Shown here in pieces: positions 50,085 to 58,341 of a stretch of 64,000 bases of DNA. Within the stretch, counting starts at the first letter, position 1; each line of letters opens with the position of its first letter. The stretch comes from an uncultured Bacteroidia bacterium (lineage in GTDB: Bacteria > Bacteroidota > Bacteroidia > Bacteroidales > UBA932): assembly GCA_902768665.1 (NCBI GenBank), contig CACXMA010000005.1:1-64000 (forward strand), written 5' to 3'. The notes beneath the pieces are model-generated. The model searched no databases. It worked only from the letters and a program-made list of their open reading frames with translations, and had not been told where the DNA came from. Both the position numbers and the translations under genes were made by a program.

Positions 50085-50857
50085 TGAATCAATAACGTCT
50101 GGAAGAGACGTTCCAGATTGGCGGATGCGCCGGAGGACAGCAACTTGACCTTCGGCGCTTCTTTTGTGCCGGCGGGCTCGGGAAGAGGGGCCGGCAGCAG
50201 GCCGCGCTGCTGCATCACGTTGACGGTCTGGCGGGCGACGGCGGGGGCCGGGTCGATGACCGTGACGTCGTCGCCGGCGATGCGCTGGATGACGGGCGCG
50301 AGGAAAGGATAGTGCGTGCAGCCGAGGACGATCGTGTCGGCGCATTCGGCGAGAAGGGGAGTGACGCTCTCACGGACAATCTCCTCGGCCTTCGGTGAAT
50401 CGAGGTCACAGGCCTCGACGAGCTCGACGAAGCCCTGGCCGACATGCTCGACGATCTTGACGTCGTCCTCGTATTTTCCTTTGGTATTCAGGTACTTCGA
50501 ACCCTTGAGGGTGCCGGCGGTGGCGAGGACGCCGATGACGCCGGTGCGGGTGCCGATAGCGGCGGGCTTGACAGCCGGTTCCATGCCGATGAAGGGGATG
50601 TCGGGATAGCTCTCGCGTAGGTCGGCGATCGCCGCGGCCGTGGCTGTGTTGCAGGCGACGACGATGATCCCGGCGCCCTCGGCGAGCAGGCGGTCCGTGA
50701 TGACATGGGCACGGGAGCGGATCTCGGCGGCTGTCTTCTCGCCGTAGGGGCAGAAGGCGTTGTCAGCAAAGTATACATACTGCTCGTCCGGCAGGAGCCG
50801 GATGATTTCCTTCAGGACCGACAGCCCGCCGCTGCCGCTGTCAAAAACGCCGATCAT
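50081..50857 (-). CDS. murI: Glutamate racemase
   Basis: The 258-residue racemase has both catalytic cysteines: V-A-C-N-T-A-T-A and L-G-C-T-H-Y-P-F. The start G-V-F-D-S-G-S-G-G-L-S-V is diagnostic, as is Y-F-A-D-N-A-F-C-P-Y-G. It makes D-glutamate for peptidoglycan. It is 4 bp downstream of prfB on the minus strand. Confidence 0.95.
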   Translation of the reverse strand: MIGVFDSGSGGLSVLKEIIRLLPDEQYVYFADNAFCPYGEKTAAEIRSRAHVITDRLLAEGAGIIVVACNTATAAAIADLRESYPDIPFIGMEPAVKPAAIGTRTGVIGVLATAGTLKGSKYLNTKGKYEDDVKIVEHVGQGFVELVEACDLDSPKAEEIVRESVTPLLAECADTIVLGCTHYPFLAPVIQRIAGDDVTVIDPAPAVARQTVNVMQQRGLLPAPLPEPAGTKEAPKVKLLSSGASANLERLFQTLLIH

Positions 50858-50861
50858 CCGT

Positions 50862-52004
50862 CTAAATGTCTTCGTCGTCGGTGACGGCCGCTCCTTTCCC
50901 CATCAGGAAGGTTTTCATGAACTCATTGATATCGCCGTCGAGGACGCCCTGCGTGTCGGCGGTGCTGTAGCCTGTGCGGAGGTCCTTGACCAGCTTATAG
51001 GGGTGCAGGACGTAGTTGCGGATCTGGGAGCCCCACTCGATCCGCTTTTTCTGGCCCTCGAGCTCGGCCTGCTTCTCCTGGCGTTTCTTCAGCTCGATGT
51101 CGTAGAGGCGGGATTTGAGGATGCGTAGGGCATTCTGGCGGTTGTCCTGCTGGGAGCGGGTTTCCGTATTCTCGACCATGATGCCGGAGGGGATGTGGCG
51201 CACACGGACGCCGGTCTCGACCTTATTGACGTTCTGGCCGCCGTGGCCGCCGGAGCGGAAGGTGTCCCACTCGAGGTCGCCGGGGTTGATCTCGATATTG
51301 ATGCTGTCGTCGACGAGCGGATAGACAAAGACCGACGAGAAGGTCGTCTGGCGCTTTCCCTGGGCGTTGAACGGGGAGATGCGCACGAGTCTATGGACGC
51401 CGTTCTCGGCCTTGAGGTAGCCGTAGGCGTAGTCGCCCTCCACCTCGATGGTGCAGGACTTGATGCCGGCCTCTTCCCCTTCCAGAAGGGCCGTAACATT
51501 CGTCTTGAATCCGTTTCGTTCCGCCCAGCGGAGATACATGCGCATCAGCATAGCCGACCAGTCATTGGCCTCCGTTCCGCCGGCGCCCGAGTTGATGGTC
51601 AGCACGGCACCGAGGTTGTCGCCCTCGTTTCCGAGCATATTCTTCAGCTCAAGGGCCTCCACGGCGCTCTCCGCCGCATGGAAGGACGCTTCCAGCTCCC
51701 GGGTCTCGTCCGTTTCGACGGCTTCGGCGTCGTCAGTCCCGGAAATGCTTTCCTTGGCGAACTCGTAGAGCACGTCGAGGTCGTCGGCGAGGGAGGCGGC
51801 CTTGTCGTAGTCGCTGACCCAGGCCTTGAGGCCGGAGAGTTTTTTGAGGAAGGCTTCGGCTGCCTTGGGGTCGCCCCAGAAATCCGGCGCGAGGGTCTGC
51901 TCCTGACGGGCGGCCACATCGCGCCGTTTTCCGGCGATGTCCAGGCATTTCTCGAGGACCGAAAGCCGTCCCCGGAGGTCTTTGATCTGTTCGGCTGTAA
52001 TCAT
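50862..52004 (-). CDS. prfB: Peptide chain release factor 2
   Basis: The 380-residue protein has the catalytic G-G-Q (R-S-G-G-H-G-G-Q-N-V-N-K) and the S-P-F tripeptide of RF2 (R-I-S-P-F-N-A-Q) that reads UGA/UAA stops. In many bacteria the start region has a programmed +1 frameshift at CTT-TGA-C. Here the corresponding codons are TGC-CTG-GAC in a single frame, so autoregulation by frameshift is absent. The start shares one base with the glnA stop. Confidence 0.95.
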   Translation of the reverse strand: MITAEQIKDLRGRLSVLEKCLDIAGKRRDVAARQEQTLAPDFWGDPKAAEAFLKKLSGLKAWVSDYDKAASLADDLDVLYEFAKESISGTDDAEAVETDETRELEASFHAAESAVEALELKNMLGNEGDNLGAVLTINSGAGGTEANDWSAMLMRMYLRWAERNGFKTNVTALLEGEEAGIKSCTIEVEGDYAYGYLKAENGVHRLVRISPFNAQGKRQTTFSSVFVYPLVDDSINIEINPGDLEWDTFRSGGHGGQNVNKVETGVRVRHIPSGIMVENTETRSQQDNRQNALRILKSRLYDIELKKRQEKQAELEGQKKRIEWGSQIRNYVLHPYKLVKDLRTGYSTADTQGVLDGDINEFMKTFLMGKGAAVTDDEDI

Positions 52005-53518
52005 TATCCGCAGTAGAAGTATTCGTCAACAAGGCGGCGCATCAGGTCGGGATCCTTGCGGGCGGCCTCGTGGAGGTCGCTGTCTCCGTATTTGCGGAGT
52101 CCCTTGAGGATACCGTCGATCATGCGCGGCTGGAAGACACCGGCAGCCTCGTAAATCGCGCGCTGCTTTTCGAGGCAGTCGGCGGACTCGGCGCAGCAGG
52201 CCGGGAGGCAGTCGAGCGTCGCGAGTTTCGCGGCGGACTCGGCGCGGTGGATATCCATGTTGACATATTTGTCGGCGGCCAGCTTCAGCGCCTCATCCTC
52301 AGGCATATTGAGGCCATATCGGGCGGCGACGCAAAGGCCGGCCATGAGCTGATAGATGTCGGCGGAGCAGTCCGGAGAGCGCATCTCGAAGGTCTGCTTG
52401 CCGCGGGTGTCGTGTTCGGTGGAGGCCATCTGCGGGTTCGCCGCATGGCACATGTCGGTACCGCTGGACCAGCCGAGCGGAACGCGGACGAGGGCGCTGC
52501 GGTTGCAGTCTCCCCAGCAGACGTTCGTCGGGGCTTCCTGGTGCGGTACGAGACGGAAGTAGGAGGTAGGATTCTTGTTGCCGAAAGCGGTGATGGACGG
52601 AGCGAGGACCATCATGCCGGCGATGGCGCGGCGGGCGATGTCGCTGAGTTTGTTGTCCGTGCCGAGGGTGACATTCGTGCCGTCCTTCATCAGACGCATG
52701 TGGATGTGCATGCCGCTGCCGGCCTTGCCCACGGTGATCTTCGGGGCGAAGGAGACGTCGAGACCCCACTGCCAGGCGAGGTTGCGGATGACCCATTTGG
52801 CCAGCAGGAGCTGGTCCGCGGCGGTATCGACCGGGTTGGGCAGGAACTCGATCTCGTTCTGCTCGTAGATCTTGCCGTCGAGGGTGAAGTTGCCGACCTC
52901 GGAGTGGCCGTACTTGATCTGACCGCCCGTCTTGGCGACATGGTCCATGCAGGCGCGGCGGAAGTCGTTCAGCTTGGCGAACGGCTCGCTCTCGTGGTAG
53001 CCGCGCTGGTCCGTGGCCGGGAAGAGCGGGTCGGCGTCGGTGATGACGTAATACTCGAGCTCGCCCATTGCCTCGAAGGTCATGCCGGTCTCCTTATAGA
53101 AAGCGTCCTCGGCGCGCATCAGCGTGGCATAGGGAGCGCAGTCGAAGGGCTCGCCGCTCTTGGTGAAGAAGCTGCAGAGGAAGCACAGGGTCGGAATCTC
53201 GGTGAAAGGATCCACGAAGGCCGTGCGGTAGCGCGGGATGACATAAAGGTCGCTGTTGCCGGCCTCGATGAAGGACGGGAAGAGGCTGGAGCCGTCCACG
53301 CGCTCGCCCTCGGTGAGGATGGTCTCGGCATAGGCGAGGGAGTTGACGGTGAAGTTCAGCGTCTTGACGCGGCCGTCCTCGGCAGGGTACATGAAGTCGA
53401 TCATGCGGATGCCGTTGTTGATGATGAAGTCCAGCAGGTCCTCGCGGGTAAAGTTCTTCGGATCTTTCTCCAGATAAGCCACGACTTGGTTCGGGCTCAG
53501 TTCCAATTCTTTTTTCAT
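52004..53518 (-). CDS. glnA: Glutamine synthetase (type I-like)
   Basis: The 504-residue protein has metal/glutamate motifs (M-G-E-L-E-Y-Y, E-V-G-N-F-T-L-D-G-K...Q-N-E-I-E-F), the ATP region P-K-I-T-V-G-K-A-G-S-G-M-H-I-H and R-S-P-D-C-S-A-D in the C-terminal part. It should form glutamine from glutamate and ammonia. The N-terminus G-R-V-K-T-L-N-F is that of the glutamine-synthetase beta-grasp domain. A closely related amide ligase cannot be excluded. It heads the glnA-prfB-murI run. Confidence 0.88.
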   Translation of the reverse strand: MKKELELSPNQVVAYLEKDPKNFTREDLLDFIINNGIRMIDFMYPAEDGRVKTLNFTVNSLAYAETILTEGERVDGSSLFPSFIEAGNSDLYVIPRYRTAFVDPFTEIPTLCFLCSFFTKSGEPFDCAPYATLMRAEDAFYKETGMTFEAMGELEYYVITDADPLFPATDQRGYHESEPFAKLNDFRRACMDHVAKTGGQIKYGHSEVGNFTLDGKIYEQNEIEFLPNPVDTAADQLLLAKWVIRNLAWQWGLDVSFAPKITVGKAGSGMHIHMRLMKDGTNVTLGTDNKLSDIARRAIAGMMVLAPSITAFGNKNPTSYFRLVPHQEAPTNVCWGDCNRSALVRVPLGWSSGTDMCHAANPQMASTEHDTRGKQTFEMRSPDCSADIYQLMAGLCVAARYGLNMPEDEALKLAADKYVNMDIHRAESAAKLATLDCLPACCAESADCLEKQRAIYEAAGVFQPRMIDGILKGLRKYGDSDLHEAARKDPDLMRRLVDEYFYCG

Positions 53519-53532
53519 GTGATTATGTGTAG

Positions 53533-54072
53533 TTAGTTCTTTTGGTTTGCAAGCCAGTCCGCCCAGATGTCCGCCAGGCCGGGGACGACCTTGACCTTCA
53601 TGCCGGCATGGGCATAGGGCAGGACGACCATCAGGTCCTCGTTGTGGAGGCGGATGCAGCCCTTGCTGTCGCGGGAGCCGATGCGGTCGTCGCGCTCCGG
53701 GCAGGTGCCGTGGACACCGATATACTTGAATCCGGGCGTATCGAAATAAATGAAGTAGGGACCATAGGCCTCGACGGGGCCGAGTCCGTCGTGGTAGTCA
53801 TACTTGACGCCCTTGACGTTCTTGATGTTCGTGACGGGGAAAACGCCCTCCGGGGTCTTGCAGTCGCCGCTTTTGGTCTTCTGGCCGAAGTTCTCGCCGA
53901 TGGCGACGGGAAAGGTGTGAACGGCCTTTCCTTCGGCATCGAGGACGCTGAGGCTGAAGGTGCCTTTGCAGATCAGGAAGCTGTATCCCTCATAGGGGCT
54001 TTTCGCCTTCTGGGCGAGCGCCGCTCCGGCGAAAGAGAGCAGAAGGGCGAGTATGACGGTCCATCTTTTCAT
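53533..54072 (-). CDS. L,D-transpeptidase (YkuD domain)
   Basis: The 179-residue exported protein (signal MKRWTVILALLLSFAGAALAQ) has the YkuD signature: G-V-H-G-T near residue 118 and the active S-K-G-C-I-R-L-H with its Cys. It forms 3-3 cross-links in peptidoglycan or attaches proteins to it. The ATG at 54072 starts the signal peptide and lies eight bases after a TATCTTTG box. Confidence 0.9.
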   Translation of the reverse strand: MKRWTVILALLLSFAGAALAQKAKSPYEGYSFLICKGTFSLSVLDAEGKAVHTFPVAIGENFGQKTKSGDCKTPEGVFPVTNIKNVKGVKYDYHDGLGPVEAYGPYFIYFDTPGFKYIGVHGTCPERDDRIGSRDSKGCIRLHNEDLMVVLPYAHAGMKVKVVPGLADIWADWLANQKN

Positions 54073-54080
54073 AGTAACCT

Positions 54081-54088
54081 CAAAGATA
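54081..54088 (-). promoter_or_regulatory. -7 box TATCTTTG of the L,D-transpeptidase
   Basis: This is a perfect match with eight bases to the ATG. Confidence 0.6.
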
Positions 54089-54173
54089 CGATTTTTCTGC
54101 GGACTATCAACAAAGTTCGGGAGCAAAAAGAGGGTCTTTCTACTCCCGAACAGGGATGGCTGTCGAAAACGGC

Positions 54174-56333
54174 TTAATGCAGCATGATGGCCCGCAGGTC
54201 ATCAATGTCCTGCTGCGGGACACCGATATCCAGCAGATACCTTGCGATGCACTCCTGGTAGGTGCCGGTGCGGCCTGTGGTGATGGTCTTCTTCAGGGAT
54301 GTGTAGCTATAGCTGGTCCGGACGTGTTTGTAGACATAATTGCCGTCGTCATCCTTGGACATGCCCCAGTCGGTCGGGGTGAAATAGGTCAGCTCGTAAT
54401 CCTTGGCCATGTCACTTTCGCTCACGCCCAGGACGCCTTCCAGCAGGACGGCCAGGGTGGCGGTGCGGTCGCGTCCGGCGGCGCAGTGGAAGTAAACGGG
54501 CTTGTTCTCCCGCAGGCGGGCCACTACCCAGCAGAAGGTATCCTTGACCTTGGTCGGATTGTCCCGGACCATGGTGTTGTAGCCACTGTCGAAGCCCGGC
54601 GCATAGAAGGCGATGTTGTCACCGAGCGGGGATTTGGACGGGACATCGCTTTCTTCGCGTAGGTCGACTTCGGCGAGGATGCCTTCCGCGAGCATTTCCT
54701 TCCGGCCGTTCTCGTTGCAGTATTTCTTGTCGATGCGGCCGCCGCGGTAAAGCTTATGGTAGGCGACGGTCTTGCCTCCCAAGCCCTTGTAACCGCCGAG
54801 GTCGCGGCCGTTACGGACGTTGGGCTCGTAATAGACCTGGTGAAGATGACCGCGGGTGGCGAATTGGCCGCTTGCCACGGTGGCATGGTCGGAGGTGGTG
54901 GTCACCTGCCAGTGGTAGGTGGTGTTGGGCACTAGGTTGGTGATGTCCTGCTGGCCGACACCTCCCGCCAGTTCATATTCGCGACTCCAGTCGTTCTTCC
55001 AGACTTGCAGCAGCTGACTGCCGGAAGCAGCCGTCCAGGTGATGGAATAGACCGGAGGCAGCTCTTCGTTGTTGTCGCTGGGACCGCCGCCCGGGTATCC
55101 GATGATGCTGGAATAGGTGTATTCGGAAGAGCCGTAGTCGACTTCTTCCAGGAACTTTTCGATATACTGGTTCGTGGCGAGGAAGGCGTTCTCGTCGGGG
55201 GTTCCCGCGGAGGACAGCAGCCGGGAGGCGACGGCCTTGCCGAGGGTCCATTCGGCGTCATCGGCCTCGATATCCCAGTACATTGCTCCCAAAAGGCCTT
55301 TTTCCTTTACGTAGTCAGCCTTCAGTCCGATAGAGGTTTCGTCATCATAGCTCAAGACCATTGTTCCGGAAGCGTCGGTCAGGTAAGGGACCTTGGCTTG
55401 GTCGTCCCAGTTTCGGTTGTATCCTGTCAGGCGGATGATTTCGTTGTAGTCGAGCTCGTCACCCTGGAGGATATTGCGGTCTACGCGGCCGAAAAAGGCC
55501 ATACCGAGGGTCATCTTATCATAGGGAACCCCCTTTGCGAAGTGCTTGGCTACAGCTTCATCGCAGCTCATTTTGGTCTTGGAGGACGGGTAGAGAGCGG
55601 CGTTGTGGGTCGGCGGGCGGCCCATATCGTAGCTCATTACGTTCACGAAGTCGAGATATTCGAGGGCACTGCTCCAGTCGACATAATGGGCACTTGCCTC
55701 GGATGCCATGGTGATGAGTTTCTCCGGCCCCAACACTTCCCGCAGGTCCTTCAGAAGGAGGGTGAAGTTGCGGGTGTCGTTCGGAGAGGAACTGATGCCG
55801 GCCGAACTGCTGGTCGGGTACTCCCAGTCGAGGTCGATGCCGTCGAGACCGTACTCGTTGACGGCATTGAGGCAGCTCTGGCAGAAATTCTTGCGGTGGG
55901 TCTCATCTGCGGCCATTTCCGAGAAATTGCCCGCGCCCCATCCGCCGACGGAGAGCATCACCTTCAGTGAGGGCTTCTGTTCCTTGAGTCCGACGATCTG
56001 TTTGAGGCGTTTCTGCTTCGAGCTTCGGATATAGATGGTCTCGAAGTCGTCGTTGATCTTGGCGAAGGAGAAGTTGATGTGGGTCAGCAGGGACGGGTCC
56101 GGCAGCGGGCCGCTGTCGGCGTAGGCGTAGCCCACGATGATGTAGCCGCCTTCCGGCTCCGGCGTCGGCGTCGGGGTTGGGTCGGGAGGAGTCGGCCCCG
56201 GGGGTGTAGGGGTCGGAGTTTCCTTCCCGTCCGGCGGCGGGGGCAGGGTAGAGTCGTTCTCCGTTTTATCACAGGAGAGCATGATCAGCGGCAGTGCCAG
56301 CAGGCTGAACAGGGTAAGGATGAAGCGTTTCAT
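54174..56333 (-). CDS. GH18 chitinase-like - tyrosine phosphatase fusion lipoprotein
   Basis: The 719-residue lipoprotein (Cys 21, then D-K-T-E, consistent with surface export) has a Pro/Thr linker (about 30-61). A GH18 barrel (about 63-400) follows with S-V-G-G-W-G and the catalytic D-G-I-D-L-D-W-E (Glu 171). Next come a fibronectin-like stretch (about 440-500) and a tyrosine phosphatase domain of the Y_phosphatase3 type: N-V-R-N-G-R-D-L-G-G-Y near 510 and H-C-A-A-G-R-D-R with Cys 617. Both active sites look complete. GH18 enzymes cut beta-1,4-GlcNAc links; the phosphatase would act outside the cytoplasm on phospho-sugars or phosphoproteins. I know of no standard pairing of these two. Confidence 0.83.
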   Translation of the reverse strand: MKRFILTLFSLLALPLIMLSCDKTENDSTLPPPPDGKETPTPTPPGPTPPDPTPTPTPEPEGGYIIVGYAYADSGPLPDPSLLTHINFSFAKINDDFETIYIRSSKQKRLKQIVGLKEQKPSLKVMLSVGGWGAGNFSEMAADETHRKNFCQSCLNAVNEYGLDGIDLDWEYPTSSSAGISSSPNDTRNFTLLLKDLREVLGPEKLITMASEASAHYVDWSSALEYLDFVNVMSYDMGRPPTHNAALYPSSKTKMSCDEAVAKHFAKGVPYDKMTLGMAFFGRVDRNILQGDELDYNEIIRLTGYNRNWDDQAKVPYLTDASGTMVLSYDDETSIGLKADYVKEKGLLGAMYWDIEADDAEWTLGKAVASRLLSSAGTPDENAFLATNQYIEKFLEEVDYGSSEYTYSSIIGYPGGGPSDNNEELPPVYSITWTAASGSQLLQVWKNDWSREYELAGGVGQQDITNLVPNTTYHWQVTTTSDHATVASGQFATRGHLHQVYYEPNVRNGRDLGGYKGLGGKTVAYHKLYRGGRIDKKYCNENGRKEMLAEGILAEVDLREESDVPSKSPLGDNIAFYAPGFDSGYNTMVRDNPTKVKDTFCWVVARLRENKPVYFHCAAGRDRTATLAVLLEGVLGVSESDMAKDYELTYFTPTDWGMSKDDDGNYVYKHVRTSYSYTSLKKTITTGRTGTYQECIARYLLDIGVPQQDIDDLRAIMLH

Positions 56334-56421
56334 GGCGGCAAGATACGCAATAATCTTTATTATTGGATGCGCATTCTGCGAAAATATCCCCACAATTGTC
56401 GCGGAAGGTCAAAAAATGCTG

Positions 56422-56429
56422 TATCTTTG
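56422..56429 (+). promoter_or_regulatory. -7 box TATCTTTG of the LOG-family gene
   Basis: This is a perfect match 17 bp before the ATG at 56447. Confidence 0.6.
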
Positions 56430-56446
56430 TGGAGAAAACAACGGGA

Positions 56447-56971
56447 ATGAAAAAGATTGTCATATTCTGCTCTTCCAGCGAAGGAATCGATCCTCGCTAC
56501 ACCGCCGCGGCCGGGGAACTCGTCGAGGGACTCTGCCGGAAAGGATATGGCATCGTCTCCGGCGGGTCTTTCCGCGGAACGATGGGTGTGGTCGCCGATA
56601 CGGTAAAGGCCTGCGGCGGGTACCACAAGGGCGTACTGCCCGCCTTCATGACCGGCTTGGTCTATGACGGACTCAGCGAAACGGTCTGGACGCCTACCAT
56701 GTCAGAGCGCAAGCAGGAAATGCGAAGGGACACCGTGGCTTCCATCGCCCTTCCCGGTGGCATCGGCACGCTCGACGAGCTCATCGAGACGCATGTCCTC
56801 ATCAAGCTCAAGCAGTACCACGGCCGGTTGATCCTGTTGAATACCGCCGGCTTCTATAAGCCGTTCAAGGCGCTTCTCGACCACTATGTCGCCACGAAGA
56901 TGCTGACCCCGGCCGACCGTTCCCTCATCGAATTCTTCGACTCTCCGGAGCAGCTTCTGGCAACGTTTTAG
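56447..56971 (+). CDS. LOG family protein (nucleoside-monophosphate phosphoribohydrolase-like)
   Basis: The 174-residue Rossmann-fold protein has an I-F-C-S-S-S-E-G start, S-G-G-S-F-R-G-T-M-G and the LOG signature L-P-G-G-I-G-T-L-D-E. LOG enzymes release the base from nucleotide 5'-monophosphates (cytokinin ribotides in plants, AMP in bacteria). The ATG at 56447 starts the conserved beta strand. The YbaK-like gene begins 7 bp after it. Confidence 0.88.
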   Translation: MKKIVIFCSSSEGIDPRYTAAAGELVEGLCRKGYGIVSGGSFRGTMGVVADTVKACGGYHKGVLPAFMTGLVYDGLSETVWTPTMSERKQEMRRDTVASIALPGGIGTLDELIETHVLIKLKQYHGRLILLNTAGFYKPFKALLDHYVATKMLTPADRSLIEFFDSPEQLLATF

Positions 56972-56978
56972 GAAGCCC

Positions 56979-57512
56979 ATGTTTAAAGTAAGCGATATCC
57001 TCACTGCGCCGCCGGCAACGTTCTCTTCACCGCTGCAGCGGAAGGTCTATGAGACGTTTTCCGCACTCGGCATCAAATACGGCCGGGTCGATACCGATCC
57101 GGGCCTGACGATGGAGGACTGTCAGCACATCGATGCGAGAATCGGCGTGCGGATCGTCAAGACCGTTTTTCTCTGCAACCGGCAGCAGACGGAGTTTTAC
57201 CTGTATGTCACGACGGATGACAAGCCTTTCGTTACCCGTGATTTCTGCGGTGCGCTGGGCATTCCCCGCGTGTCCTTCGCCCCGGCGGAAAAGCTGCAGG
57301 AGCTGACCGGCGTACGGGTTGGTGCCACGACCATCCTCTCCTCCATCCTGTCATCCTGCGCCGGAGTCCACCTGGTGATGGACCGGCGTGTTGCCGAAAG
57401 CGAATGGTTTGCCTGTACGGACGGTACCGCCACCTGCTTTGTCAAACTACGTACGGAGGACCTGCTGAACAAATACCTGCCCGCTTCCGGGCACCGTATC
57501 GTTTTTATCTAG
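56979..57512 (+). CDS. Prolyl-tRNA editing protein (YbaK/ProX-like)
   Basis: This 177-residue protein matches the free-standing aminoacyl-tRNA deacylases of the YbaK/ProXp class: V-K-T-V-F-L-C-N near residue 60 (the essential Lys), F-Y-L-Y-V-T-T-D, and G-V-R-V-G-A-T-T with later V-M-D-R-R-V. Such proteins hydrolyse Ala- or Cys-tRNA-Pro. It likely forms a two-gene unit with the LOG protein. Confidence 0.85.
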   Translation: MFKVSDILTAPPATFSSPLQRKVYETFSALGIKYGRVDTDPGLTMEDCQHIDARIGVRIVKTVFLCNRQQTEFYLYVTTDDKPFVTRDFCGALGIPRVSFAPAEKLQELTGVRVGATTILSSILSSCAGVHLVMDRRVAESEWFACTDGTATCFVKLRTEDLLNKYLPASGHRIVFI

Positions 57513-57515
57513 AAA

Positions 57516-57926
57516 TCAGAAGAAGAAAAACCAGGCGGCCCAGGCCCTGGGAATGCCCGGGGCGTGTCCGATCGTCCGGTAATTGGCGTCCTGCACGGTG
57601 CCGTCATCGCGGATGTGGCCTACGGTGCGGTAATTGGCGTCCTGGATGGTCCCGTCGTTACGGATGTGGCCGATGGTGGAATAATTGGCATTCTGCACGG
57701 TGCCGTCACTGCGAAGATGGCCGACCGTCCGGTAATTGGCGTCCTGCACGGTTCCGTCGTCGCGGATGTGGCCGATGGTCCGATAACCAGCGTCCTGGAT
57801 GGTCCCGTCGCTACGGATGTTGGCGACCGTCGCATAATTGCCGTCCGTCACGCGCTGGGCATAGGCGTTTCCGCCTGCCATCCCAAGCAGGAGCACGAAC
57901 AGCAGGAAAAGGAATAAACGTTTCAT
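57516..57926 (-). CDS. Secreted solenoid of 17-residue repeats
   Basis: The 136-residue protein has a signal (MKRLFLFLLFVLLLGMAGGNAYAQ) and five near-identical 17-residue repeats of the type N-Y-R-T-V-G-H-I-R-D-D-G-T-V-Q-D-A, from about residue 30 to 120. Each is encoded by a 51-bp DNA repeat (57564-57839). The regular pattern suggests a small beta-solenoid. It ends with an odd W-A-A-W-F-F-F-F tail. No family is recognised. It overlaps the upstream PAS gene by 4 bp. Confidence 0.7.
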   Translation of the reverse strand: MKRLFLFLLFVLLLGMAGGNAYAQRVTDGNYATVANIRSDGTIQDAGYRTIGHIRDDGTVQDANYRTVGHLRSDGTVQNANYSTIGHIRNDGTIQDANYRTVGHIRDDGTVQDANYRTIGHAPGIPRAWAAWFFFF

Positions 57927-58261
57927 TTTCTGACTCTGTGCGGCATGTTTTCCGGGAGTACCATGGACAACTCCATGAATCCGGCGTACTCTTCCCCGTC
58001 ATACCACGGACACTGGAAAATGAGTTTCTTCAGTCCCTCCTTTTCGACGGTGTAGACATTGGTGCGGGGATTCTCGAGCATATCTGCCAGCATAGACCGT
58101 GCCGGCTCGGGATGGCAGTCCAGCACATTCTGGCCGATGAGTTCCGGGCGGCCGGGCTTCAGGAAGGTCTTGCGGGATTTTTGGTTCATGTCGAGGATGG
58201 TTCCATCCTTTGCGCAGACGGTCACGGCGACATCCGCGCCTTCAAAATAGTCTCGTTTCAT
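57923..58261 (-). CDS. PAS-domain protein
   Basis: The 112-residue protein is little more than one PAS domain (D-V-A-V-T-V-C-A-K-D-G-T-I-L-D-M-N-Q-K-S near residue 10, L-I-G-Q-N-V-L-D-C-H-P near 45). It has no kinase or DNA-binding partner. It might bind a ligand or haem and act on another protein. The ATG at 58261 begins the domain. It is coupled to the repeat protein downstream. Confidence 0.75.
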   Translation of the reverse strand: MKRDYFEGADVAVTVCAKDGTILDMNQKSRKTFLKPGRPELIGQNVLDCHPEPARSMLADMLENPRTNVYTVEKEGLKKLIFQCPWYDGEEYAGFMELSMVLPENMPHRVRK

Positions 58262-58277
58262 TCGGTTCGCTTTTTCG

Positions 58278-58330
58278 CAAAGATAATCCAAATGCCCCGC
58301 TAAAGCAAATGGAAAAAATGCTTATCTTTG
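58278..58330. promoter_or_regulatory. Divergent -7 boxes of the PAS gene and the macro-like gene
   Basis: TATCTTTG occurs on the minus strand at 58285-58278 and on the plus strand at 58323-58330. Confidence 0.6.
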
Positions 58331-58341
58331 AAAAAAAGACG

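Noticed and set aside
48621-50345. 574-codon Ala-rich minus-strand frame opposite the Ser-rich gene
   Set aside because: It is the mirror image of the AGC/CGG-type repeats and runs into murI codons out of frame.
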